Assembly (NCBI GenBank): GCA_022495995.1
Contig: JAFEMH010002592.1
Span: 124,001-188,000 of the forward strand
DNA: 64,000 bases
DNA from: Adenophora triphylla var. japonica
Lineage: Eukaryota > Streptophyta > Magnoliopsida > Asterales > Campanulaceae
Direction of reading: 5' to 3'
The notes under the pieces are model-generated. The model saw only the letters and a program-made list of their open reading frames with translations. It was not told the origin of the DNA and searched no databases. This document shows positions 1 through 8,055 of the stretch, piece by piece. The position numbers and the translations under genes were made by a program. Position 1 is the first letter of the stretch. Every line of letters starts with the position of its first letter.

Positions 1-521
1 TCATCCCGTTCAATGAAAACTTTCACTCGCCTATCCAAAGATCTTGGACCGTCGACGTTGCACATGACCTTTACTCGATCGTAGGCCGGTTGTTCCAAGT
101 AGGCTAGGTGATGGCCGTGCTCCTCCTCCGGGAGTTGGTCCGTAGCTAGCTTGGAGGGCAGGTCGGTGTGTTCGTTGTTTTCCCGAGCTATCCGCCGTAT
201 GGCCCAAAATTCTAACCCCGGATTAACTCTCCGACCAACGAATGGTACTTCAGAGTGTGGAATCGACGACCCGATATTCTCCACGCACTTGGTTCACTAT
301 CAATCGGGAATCACAAAATGCCGCGATTTTGGTAGCTCCAAAACACTTGGCGTATTCGATGGCCGCTATGAGCGCTCGTACTCCGCCCGATTGTTGGATG
401 CTTGAAACTTGAACCTCAATACTTCTTCAAAATCGTTCCACTTTCGGGCTCGACAAGAACGATCCCCGCCCCGCTCGTATTTCTAGTAGCCGAATCTGCC
501 CGAATAAATCTTCCAAAGAAC
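1..521 (-). pseudogene. Tat gypsy pol: archaeal-type RNase H segment
   Basis: Continuing the pol reading below 522, the minus strand reads an AEYE motif at about 370-385. After a one-base frame change it continues as LIAAIEYAKCFGATKI and FCDSRLIVN, the signature of the second RNase H in Tat elements. Further down it reads DQLPEEEHGHHLAYLEQPAYD, part of the linker towards integrase. The segment is frame-broken. Plus-strand reading frames here have no recognisable content. Confidence 0.6.
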
Positions 522-1646
522 CTACGGCAAAACCAACTCCTCTCGGTTTGTCGTTGACTTCCTTGCCCTTGTCATTTTTCCGAGGCCGTTTTGGTCGTCG
601 GCAACACCGAACGATGTTTCAACCAGAAGTCTCGCTAAAGATTGTGCCTCGTAGGGTCTTTCTCGTCCTATACTCGATATCAAACTCGCCGCCAATACTC
701 CAGCTGAGTAGACGACTGTAGCTTCTGGGGGACGGTGCAAGATCTTGCGCAGTGGGGCATCCGTGTAAACGACGATGGGGTGAGCAGAGAAGTATGCTCG
801 TAGCTTTCGTGCTGTAATTACGAGAGCGTAAGCGATCTTCTCCGCGTTAAAATAACGAGTTTCCACATCCGATAGAGCCTTGCTGACATAGTAGACTGGT
901 CTCTGCGTTCCACCTTCCTCCCTGACCAATACGGCGGCGACGGCCTTGTCACTCGCCGAGAGATAAACGTAAAGGTCTTCCCCCGCTACGGGGCTTTGTA
1001 GGAGTGGTGGGGAGCCAAGATACTCTTTCAGCTGTTTAAACGACTGAGAACATTCATCCGTCCATTTGAAGTCCTTTGACCCTGAGAGCTTTAAAAATGG
1101 AAGTGACCTCTCAGCAGACTTGGCAATAAAACGACCTAAGGCTGCTACTCGACCATTTAAGCGCTGAACCTCCTTGATGCTCGTAGGTTCGGCCATGTCA
1201 ATTAAAGCCTTAATTTTTTCAGGATTGGCTTCGATTCCCCGCTGAGAGAGCATGAATCCTAGAAACTTTCCTGCTGCAACACCAAAGACGCATTTAGCTG
1301 GGTTGAGGACCATATCATTTGCTCGGAGGTTGGAGAAAGTTTGCTGTAGGTCATCGACATGCTTTCTCTTTCTACTTTTGACGACCATGTCATCAACATA
1401 CGCCTCTAAGTTGTCGCCGATCTGGTCTTTGAATACCTTGTTTATCATTCTTTGGTAAGTGGCACCGGCGTTCTTAAGCCCAAAAGGCATCTTCGTATAA
1501 CAGTAAGTTCCCCCTGCCACCTGAAAAGTCGTCTTCGGGATATCTTCCTCGGCCATCTTGATTTGGTGATAGCCGGAGTAGGCATCAAGAAAGCTCAAAG
1601 TAGAATGGCCGGCCACAGAGTCGACGAGCTTGTCGATTCTTGGCAA
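522..1646 (-). CDS. Ty3/gypsy reverse transcriptase - RNase H (Tat lineage), fragment
   Basis: This is a 374-residue open frame holding the catalytic part of a gypsy reverse transcriptase. Visible motifs are FLDAYSGYHQI (residues 19-29), MPFGLKNAGATYQRMI (53-68) and the active site YVDD (83-86). KCVFGV and KFLGF then mark the thumb side. RNase H follows from about residue 215 with DLYVYLSASDKAVAAVLV and RPVYYVSKAL. The first Met is not a real start: the protein continues upstream in the overlapping frame at 1595-2848 after a one-base shift near 1655-1665. In life it would copy the element RNA into DNA inside virus-like particles. The last 60 residues have drifted from the family pattern, which fits decay. 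Confidence 0.85.
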   Translation of the reverse strand: MPRIDKLVDSVAGHSTLSFLDAYSGYHQIKMAEEDIPKTTFQVAGGTYCYTKMPFGLKNAGATYQRMINKVFKDQIGDNLEAYVDDMVVKSRKRKHVDDLQQTFSNLRANDMVLNPAKCVFGVAAGKFLGFMLSQRGIEANPEKIKALIDMAEPTSIKEVQRLNGRVAALGRFIAKSAERSLPFLKLSGSKDFKWTDECSQSFKQLKEYLGSPPLLQSPVAGEDLYVYLSASDKAVAAVLVREEGGTQRPVYYVSKALSDVETRYFNAEKIAYALVITARKLRAYFSAHPIVVYTDAPLRKILHRPPEATVVYSAGVLAASLISSIGRERPYEAQSLARLLVETSFGVADDQNGLGKMTRARKSTTNREELVLP

Positions 1647-2848
1647 GGGGTAATCGTCCTGGGCACGCCAAAGTTTAGATCGGTAAAGTCAACACATAAT
1701 CTCCACTTCCCATTTGGCTTTTTTACAAGAACCACATTGGCTAACCAAGTTGTGAACCCAGCGTTCACAATAATCCCAGCACTTAGCAATTTCTCAATCT
1801 CCTGTTTTATAGCAATCTCTTTTTCAGCTGAAAAAACTCGACACCTTTGCTCTTTGAATTTCATGGTGGGGTTCACTCCCAGCTTATGCACTGCCACGTC
1901 CTCTCTAATTCCCTTCATGTCTTCCACTTTCCAGGCAAAAACATCGAGGTTCTGTTTGAGTAGGGAGATTATCTCTTCCCTCTCCTCAGTGCTTAACTGA
2001 GACCCCAGTTTGATTTTTCTCGCTTCTGGATAGCTAGGGTTAATGACCAGTTCAATTAGCTCGTCGGCTGGCTTCATCTCAGGGGCGTCGTCCCTAAAGT
2101 CCATGGATTCAATGACGATCTCTTTAATTTTCCTTCTTGCTTCAGGCGTCAGATCTGGTACCTCGTCGTCAATCAATTTATCCAGCTCGGCCCCCGATTC
2201 TTGGGCGACCAAAAGTTGTGGCTTTGCAGCTTGGTCGTCCATGAATATTTCCTCAAAGACCCCGGGGTCGTCTATGCACTTGATCGTCGAGATGCCAGTA
2301 TACGAGGTCGTCGTTTGCTTGACGAATTTAGAGAGCTTCACGATGTGATCTGGATCGTCGATTTCAATGGTCCGTTTTGCCTTCAATACATGCTCTAGGA
2401 ATTCTGGGGCCGTCCCCAACACACATCCTACTCCGGCACGGGAAGGAAATTTGACTCGTTGATGGGGAACTGAGGCGACGATCCCCAAGGCGGCTTGACC
2501 CGGTTGACCAAGGATTGCATGGTAGTCACTGACGACGTCGATCACAATGAAAGTCACTGTTTTGATTGTTCTCAATGGGTGTTCCCCGATGTCGACTGGA
2601 AGGTCGATCTGGCCTTTCGCATCTACCCGGTGATTGGTGAATCCTTCTAGACGACCTAAGTAAGGACTTAGACGGCTATCAGGCAGGCCCATTCTATGGT
2701 AGACGTTGTAAAACAAGATGTCCTTGGCCGCTCCCGTATCGATCCAAATTCTTCTTGATTCGCAGTTATCGATGAAGCCAGGTATGACTAGAGTTTGTTG
2801 ACGAGCTAATGGATTGGGCCGGAAGCTCGTAGGAAAGAAACTTATCAC
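1595..2848 (-). CDS. Ty3/gypsy aspartic protease and N-terminal reverse transcriptase, fragment
   Basis: This is a 417-residue frame. The aspartic protease motif reads IWIDTGAAKDILFY, with the catalytic DTG at residues 37-39. It is followed by DYHAILGQPGQAALG, the second protease signature (ILGxxG). From about residue 235 comes the protease-RT linker, then the RT N-terminus with GIREDVAVHKL and NVVLVKKPNGKWRLCVDFTDLN. After DLN the reading shifts frame by one base and the last 25 residues are out of frame. The true continuation is the frame at 522-1646. The protease would release gag and pol products during particle maturation. Confidence 0.85.
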   Translation of the reverse strand: MISFFPTSFRPNPLARQQTLVIPGFIDNCESRRIWIDTGAAKDILFYNVYHRMGLPDSRLSPYLGRLEGFTNHRVDAKGQIDLPVDIGEHPLRTIKTVTFIVIDVVSDYHAILGQPGQAALGIVASVPHQRVKFPSRAGVGCVLGTAPEFLEHVLKAKRTIEIDDPDHIVKLSKFVKQTTTSYTGISTIKCIDDPGVFEEIFMDDQAAKPQLLVAQESGAELDKLIDDEVPDLTPEARRKIKEIVIESMDFRDDAPEMKPADELIELVINPSYPEARKIKLGSQLSTEEREEIISLLKQNLDVFAWKVEDMKGIREDVAVHKLGVNPTMKFKEQRCRVFSAEKEIAIKQEIEKLLSAGIIVNAGFTTWLANVVLVKKPNGKWRLCVDFTDLNFGVPRTITPCQESTSSSTLWPAILL

Positions 2849-2947
2849 GTCGTTTAGGGTTTCTGATTTTTGGGGGATATGTGGGGCCTTTTTCAGATGG
2901 CAGATGGCACTCTTAATCTGATTCTTGCTCGTCTCCTCGTGAGATTA

Positions 2948-3727
2948 CTAACACCATCCTTGGATTCCTCTCGTGGGGGCCGTCGTTAGCAGCCTGGGTG
3001 TCGTCGCCTGACGATCCTTCCTTACATATTCTCCAAGTCGTCCATCGTCTATCCATCTTTGAATAATCTTTTTCAAGCTGAAACATTCCTCGGTATCATG
3101 TCCTTTATCCCTGTGATATTCGCAATACTTGTTCATGTTTTTCTTTCCCTTCCCGTTGGGATTCATCTTTGGCGCCGGGCCAAAATCAACGTTGCTCAAA
3201 ATTTCTGCTCTAGACACGGTAAGCGGAGTGTACGACTCCGGGACTTTTTCCGCCTTCATTTTGTTCTTTCCTTTCTCTCCGACCTTATCCTTCTTGGATT
3301 TTGACGCTTCAACCTCGTCGACGGCCTTTCCCTCTCTTTGCAACTTTCTTTCTTCAGCCTCGGCGACGGCGTACGCCTTGGCATAGAGGTCTTTGCGGGA
3401 CTTGGCCGGGTGGACTTGAAGCTCGTAGTCTAGAGTGGTGGAAATGACACCGTGCCTGAAGCAATTTATGATTTCCCTGTCTGTTAGGTCTTCATCAATC
3501 TGATCTACCAGTTTCTTGAATCTTTTGAAGTAGCTCATCGAGCTTTCAGTGGCTCCTTGGGAAATGTTGCTAAGGTCGTTGACAGTCTTACGACGCTCTC
3601 CCGCCGTAGCGAACCTTCCTAGAAACTTCTTTCTCATCTGCTTCCAGGATTCGATACTCCCCTTGGGCAAGCTTCTAAACCACCTCAAAGCCGCGCCGAC
3701 CGGCGTGCTCGTAAGAGCCTTGCACAC
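2948..3727 (-). CDS. Ty3/gypsy gag, C-terminal half (Tat lineage), fragment
   Basis: This is a 259-residue frame with the retrotransposon gag core (GAALRWFRSLPKGSIESWKQ, residues 12-31). It continues through the conserved region ending DREIINCFRHG, a lysine-rich linker and a zinc-binding motif, YCEYHRDKGHDTEECFSLKK, near residue 208. That C/H arrangement is usual for Tat gag proteins. The frame has no ATG at its start. The coding sequence continues upstream as FGHDDIVCK, showing that the N-terminal half is in the region above 3727. The product forms the capsid and binds element RNA. Confidence 0.8.
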   Translation of the reverse strand: MCKALTSTPVGAALRWFRSLPKGSIESWKQMRKKFLGRFATAGERRKTVNDLSNISQGATESSMSYFKRFKKLVDQIDEDLTDREIINCFRHGVISTTLDYELQVHPAKSRKDLYAKAYAVAEAEERKLQREGKAVDEVEASKSKKDKVGEKGKNKMKAEKVPESYTPLTVSRAEILSNVDFGPAPKMNPNGKGKKNMNKYCEYHRDKGHDTEECFSLKKIIQRWIDDGRLGEYVRKDRQATTPRLLTTAPTRGIQGWC

Positions 3728-4815
3728 GATGTCGTCGTGGCCGAAGCTTTTGCCACTACGTACATTTGTGCCTCAAGGTGTCAGGATGTGGTCGATGGCG
3801 CCTGTAGAGCCGTCGTATGGTTTAAGTTCGGGTAGCTTAAAGCCTGGTTCTGGGGTCCCGTTTCCAACATCCAAGGTGCAAGGGGATTCATAGTGCCGCC
3901 ATCGTCATCGAGTCGTCGCCGTCCGTTTTCTTTCTTTTGTTCGTCGCCTCCACTTGGCGCCTCACCTCAAGAACTCTCTCATATCCACTCCTCCCGTTGG
4001 GCGGCTGGGAATCCTATCTTGACGGAGCCCCTGCAACGGTGTTAGACCGTTGCCTCTATGGGGCAGTCGTCGTGAGATGGATCGCTCCTTGTAGCTAGGA
4101 GGGGAGACGGCCTATAAGATCTCGACATCTCTCGTTCATGACGAGGTGGGGTACGAGTTCTCTCTTGGCTCTGCGCTCGTTCATTTCTTGATGACGGAGT
4201 CCGTGGACGACCACGGACAATTTGATTGATTTGCTTCAGATTCTCGACGCTAGAGCTCTACGAGGCTCGCTTCCCCAACTCGTTGCTTGCCGCGACGGTG
4301 CTCCTTGGCTCCGTCTCTCATTAATGTGGTCCCTTAGGTCAAGCCGTGGTACAACACGCTCATTCTCGGTGGGCAGCCCTTCGCGACGACCAAAGCATTC
4401 TCTCTCTCGGTTTCTTCTCCTCCTTCCCGACGAGATTGTTTGGTGGGATGCCCTGGGAGCTTCGAGAAGCGGCCGTACGAATGAGCTCGTCTTGGATTTG
4501 CAAAACTCCTTGAGGGCGTTGGCTCTTTCAACGAGGAAAGCCGCTCTGTCGAGATTAGGGTTAGAGGGACCTCCGCATATCTCGCCGTTGTCTCAGCCTC
4601 CTTTCCAGCTGAGGTCTCCTCTGCGCCGCTCGGCCAGTTGTGCCTTTTCTCTCTTCTCCCGGCCGTTTGAAGGCTCGTATCGTCAACCATCCTCGTGACC
4701 CGGTAACCCTTAAGTTAGGGTTCCTAGGTGGTGAGGGTGGCCTAGGATTTTCTTGCTGAGGTGGTACGCCTTCATCTCGCTGTGGACTTGCCGCCGTATG
4801 ACCATCCGACACCAT
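3728..4815 (-). pseudogene. Ty3/gypsy gag N-terminal region, frame-broken
   Basis: The likely gag start codon is at 4815 on the minus strand (MVSDGHTAASPQRDEGVPPQ), about 50 bases after the primer-binding site. After some 45 residues the reading passes into another frame (4334-4690, rich in R/E/K). Below 4330 no frame stays open until the gag core at 3727. The composition is proline- and arginine-rich, as is common in the N-terminus of Tat gag. The breaks may be mutations or sequencing errors. Confidence 0.55.
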
Positions 4816-4861
4816 TTTTCAAACTCTTTGGCCGTATTCCTTCTACTCGAGATCACTAACA

Positions 4862-4882
4862 CGTTTCCCGGCAATGGAACCA
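4862..4882 (-). other. Primer-binding site of the minus-strand gypsy element
   Basis: The minus strand reads TGGTTCCATTGCCGGGAAAC. This resembles the TGGCGCCGTTGCCGGGGA-type primer-binding site found just after the 5' LTR of many Athila/Tat elements. It lies between the LTR promoter and the gag start, which is the expected place. The neighbouring LTR terminal dinucleotide is not clear. Confidence 0.5.
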
Positions 4883-4884
4883 AT

Positions 4885-5950
4885 CTCGATCGCGCAGAAA
4901 GCGTGTGGCTCGCCTTTGTGTCCAAGAATGAATGAGCTAGCTTGATCTCGCACAACACAAGAAACAAGGGTAAAACTGCGCGGGGGTCTTCCTAAGCCCC
5001 TCCCGCGAGAGTAAGATGATGGACTCGAAAAGTGGTGCGTATAATATGGTATGTGTGGGTACGTGAATATGCAATGATGCATTACCTTTTTCCATGTTGA
5101 TACTCTCTTATTTATAGTAGGAATAGTGATGTTAGGGTTTTCACCAGAGCCGTTGGATTGGATGGTCTCCAACCATTGGATCAACTCCATCTCCTAGGTG
5201 TACACGTGTCGCGCTGGGATTGGTCCGTCTATGTAAGGACACTGCAGCATCTGACATCCGATAAGTAGTTTACCTTATAAAGGAAAGTCAACCTGCACGC
5301 CTTTTGTTGTTATTACTGGTTGCATGATTGCACGTGTAACAAGGCATTGTAGCAGGTCTGACATTATCCCAAATTAGCTATTTAACCAAGCTTATTGAGG
5401 AAGCTTAATAGAAGAGACGACCTGGAGCTGTACGTCCAGTTGGGTCGTCTCCTTGAGGTATGACTCGACGAGAGAGAGTTAGCCGTTCAATGACGACGCT
5501 TACTCTTGGACGAGTGCCGGTTGATACCGAGGGAAGGCTCGTCGTTAGAAGGGCCTAGCTTCCTATCGACGATCTCTTCTTTAGTGTATCGACGGACTAG
5601 AAGTTAACTCTTCCCTTTAATAGTACAAATGGCTCGTCGTTTAGATGGGCTTTGTCGCTCGGTGGCGACGACTGCCAACCAGTGTTGGGCGGCCCATGAT
5701 CCAAGGCTTTGATCTGATCCTTTGATAGGCCTATTGGGCCCCCGGGCTCGTAGTAAACATTGGGCTCGACCCATCACAGATTATTCCGTTCAGCTTATAA
5801 CTCCATCTCAAGGGAAAAATCTTTCGGAAAATAAAGCGGAGTTTAATAAACGGCTTTTGAGAGATAAGCATGCAATGTACTTGTGTGAAAGGCAGCCCTG
5901 TTCTCAAGTTTCTGTAGCATCTGACGTTAAATCGATTAGCTGAGGTGTTA
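4885..5950 (-). repeat. Probable 5' LTR of the minus-strand gypsy element (approximate limits)
   Basis: This segment lies upstream of the primer-binding site on the minus strand and holds a TATA box (5109-5117). It contains repeated GTCGTC/GACGAC strings like those in the gag region. A related string (TGTCAGAnnnGCTnCA) occurs three times on the minus strand, ending near 5257, 5366 and 5930. Any of these could mark the LTR 5' end, so the true length could be about 0.4 to 1.05 kb. An inverted repeat, GAGACGACC against GGTCGTCTC, lies at about 5414-5453. Confidence 0.4.
5109..5117 (-). promoter_or_regulatory. TATA box of the gypsy 5' LTR
   Basis: The minus strand reads CTATAAATA, a strong plant TATA match, about 230 bases upstream of the primer-binding site. 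This fits a U3/R promoter driving the minus-strand element. Confidence 0.5.
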
Positions 5951-6027
5951 GATTGTCGGATCAAGAAAGAAGCTGGAAAAAATGGAGTTGAGCTGATGAT
6001 ATTTTTAGATTGATGTTAAATTGCATA

Positions 6028-6031
<4 letters not shown>

Positions 6032-6067
<36 letters not shown>
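6032..6067. repeat. (TA)n microsatellite
   Basis: An uninterrupted run of about 18 TA dinucleotides. It directly abuts the left target-site duplication of the hAT-like element. About 80 bases between the gypsy region and this run hold no recognisable feature. Confidence 0.95.
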
Positions 6068-6071
<4 letters not shown>

Positions 6072-6699
6072 CAGGGCCGGTCCTGTGATAAATGAGGTCC
6101 TAGGCTAAGTAGTCGGTTGGGGCCCTTATTTTTTTTATCCCCAATGGTAGATGAGCGATGACGTTCTAAAATCTCTATTCTCTGCCCCTTATTTTTGTCA
6201 CGTTATTCTTTTTGGCTGAGGCCTTTCTTTATGTTTTTTCTTAAATTTTAGCATTCTTTTCTTTAAGGTCTCTCTTTTCATCATTTCCTAGATTTTAGAT
6301 TTTGTTAATAAAATGATTGAGACTCTTGACTAGTAATTAGGTTGAGTTAACATTTTTTATTTGAGATAATTCTGAGTAATTTAAAGAAATATTGTAATAA
6401 AATTATAATGATAATCACAAAAAAATCAAATAACCATTAAGGTAATATTAAAATGATAATTGAAGATAAAGAAAATTGTAAATAATTTAATATCCTAGAA
6501 AAATATTAAAATTTTGACAAATAGAAGAGTACTAAATAAACAATGCAAGAACCAGGATTCAAACTAACACACCTCTTTGCTGCCACCTTAACCACTTGGC
6601 CACTTTAATAAATATGTAAGTTTTGGGGCCCTAATATAACTAGTACTTTTGATGGCCCTAGGCAATGGCCTCACTTGCCTTGCACTAGGGCCGACCCCG
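6072..6699. mobile_element. Non-autonomous hAT-type transposon with perfect 8-bp TSD
   Basis: The element is flanked on both sides by TATAGAAT (6064-6071 and 6700-6707). An 8-bp target duplication is the mark of the hAT superfamily. The ends are imperfect inverted repeats: CAGGGCCGGTCCTG at the left and, read inwards, CGGGGTCGGCCCTA at the right. A second inner pair, near the GGGGCCCTT and GGGCCCTA strings, is also inverted. The 628-bp body is AT-rich with no coding frame, so mobilisation would need a transposase supplied elsewhere. Confidence 0.85.
6555..6602 (-). other. tRNA-like pol III promoter pair inside the hAT element
   Basis: On the minus strand an A-box-like TGGCCAAGTGG (6592-6602) is followed about 26 bases later by a B-box-like AGTTTGAATCC (6555-6565). 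Order and spacing resemble a tRNA-Ser/Leu 5' half and T arm. No complete cloverleaf can be drawn and no 3' CCA-side stem is visible, so this is a tRNA-derived relic or old SINE piece, not a tRNA gene. Confidence 0.4.
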
Positions 6700-6707
6700 T
6701 ATAGAAT

Positions 6708-7827
6708 TTGATGAAATGTAGGGGGTTTCACAATTTTATAGGCTGATCAAAAATGAGTTTTTGAGCTGAGCCTTGTTTTTGTTTATCTGAGAATCATTTT
6801 TCTGTGGTTTCTATGGGTCATTTTTTGTGCAATCCAATCCGTCTCGATGAATCTCGACTCTAAACTAAATGAATGTCCATTTTTCTACGGGAGCTTAAAA
6901 GTTGTTGCAGGGTTTGACACCCGCTTCTCAGCAGTTCTGAGTACTCTAATTGCGGGTGTATATAGCAATTTTTTTTCTTCTTCACTTTTTTGTTGCATTT
7001 TATAGCTGTACCACATATGTCCCATAATGATATTTCCATTTTTTTTTTTTTTTTGTTGAATGAACTTAGAGCAATAACTATAGAAGAAACTTTTTTGGCG
7101 CATTTTATTTTTCATTAGAATAACTAAATAAACCTATAATTGTCGGTCAAAATTCATCATTCAAACAAAAAAAAAAAAAAAAATTGAGAACATCGTTCCG
7201 ATCATACCTGGAAATTAAAGGAACTGGCAAGAGCTAGATTCCAAAGGAGTGACGAAGAAACATCGTAACAAGGTCTGAATCCTACATTAGTTTTCGAGAT
7301 CATAGTTTAAGAGATCCAAAGTTTCATGATATTTACATAGGCCCTGGAAGAAGATGCCTCAATACCCTTCATCTCAGAACAAGTCTGGACTGAAAATGAG
7401 AAAAATAAATAAAGAAAATGGAAATTGGCTGCTAAATAAAGTCAATAGCAGTCTGACTGTACAAGACCCTAGAATTTAATGACAAAATAACCCCAATTCA
7501 AACCAAGCACTCTCTCCTTTGATGCAACTGCAAAACCAACAATACAAAAATAGATAAGAAAGTGAATTTTGTTGGACAAATCAAAAAGGAAATTAGGAAT
7601 ACGGAGTTTTATTTGGGATGAAGGGAGTACTAGTCTTTGTGTAGGTCATAGTCGTTTTACTTCCACTAAAACTATAAATATTAGTATCTGTTTTGACCCC
7701 CTTTCTGTTGAAAGAAAAAGATATCATAATTTGGTGTGCCTAATTCTACCCTCTAAGTTATTTTGACCCCCTTCTTTTGACCAATATAATGTTCATAACA
7801 GGAACAGATTGCGTTCAAGTACCTTTA
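6708..7827. other. Gene-free spacer downstream of the MBD gene
   Basis: This is AT-rich sequence with poly-T/A runs near 7037 and 7170. A Stowaway-like terminal fragment (GAAGGGAGTACT) lies near 7620. No coding frame here shows recognisable content. The last part probably includes the MBD 3' UTR. A candidate AATAAA on the minus strand overlaps the stop codon at 7824-7829, and the real poly(A) site is presumably further down. Confidence 0.5.
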
Positions 7828-8055
7828 TTACCCGGAATTCGATGCAGTATGTTGGTTTTCATTCATGGACAACATAAATCTCTTCTGCCATTGCTGCTTA
7901 ACGGGTTCCGAGACCATAGTATCACCAATGAAAGCATTCCATGAATCTCCTCCGCTGCTAGCAATAACCCAATTGACTTTACTTGGTGGATCGATGAGGA
8001 AGGAAGCATCTTGATCCTTGTTCTTGGAAACGCTGCTCTTGGATGATCCACGGTT
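7828..8055 (-). CDS. MBD gene exon 6 (C-terminal StkyC-like domain, stop)
   Basis: This exon encodes 75 residues and a TAA stop. After a Ser/Lys-rich linker it reads DPPSKVNWVIASSGGDSWN and EPVKQQWQKRFMLSM, the C-terminal domain of MBD5/6/7-class proteins that docks small-heat-shock-like partners. The acceptor is TTCTCAG. There are no frame breaks. Confidence 0.85.
   Translation of the reverse strand, partial: NRGSSKSSVSKNKDQDASFLIDPPSKVNWVIASSGGDSWNAFIGDTMVSEPVKQQWQKRFMLSMNENQHTASNSG

Larger units (their letters stand above)
1..5950 (-). mobile_element. Tat-type Ty3/gypsy LTR retrotransposon, minus strand, 3' part beyond window
   Basis: Read on the minus strand the order is LTR-like promoter, primer-binding site, gag, protease, reverse transcriptase, RNase H, then the start of a second (archaeal-type) RNase H. 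This order is typical of the Tat/Retand/Ogre lineage, where the second RNase H precedes integrase. Integrase and the 3' LTR would lie left of base 1. The frame is broken in several places, for example near 370, 1655 and within gag, so the copy is inactive as given. The upper boundary is uncertain because no second LTR is available for comparison. Confidence 0.8.

Noticed and set aside
151..405. Plus-strand 84-residue frame at the left edge
   Set aside because: It is opposite the gypsy RNase H region, which shows family motifs on the minus strand.
6555..6602. Possible tRNA-Ser/Leu gene on the minus strand
   Set aside because: Only A- and B-box strings are present. Acceptor stem and anticodon arm cannot be formed.
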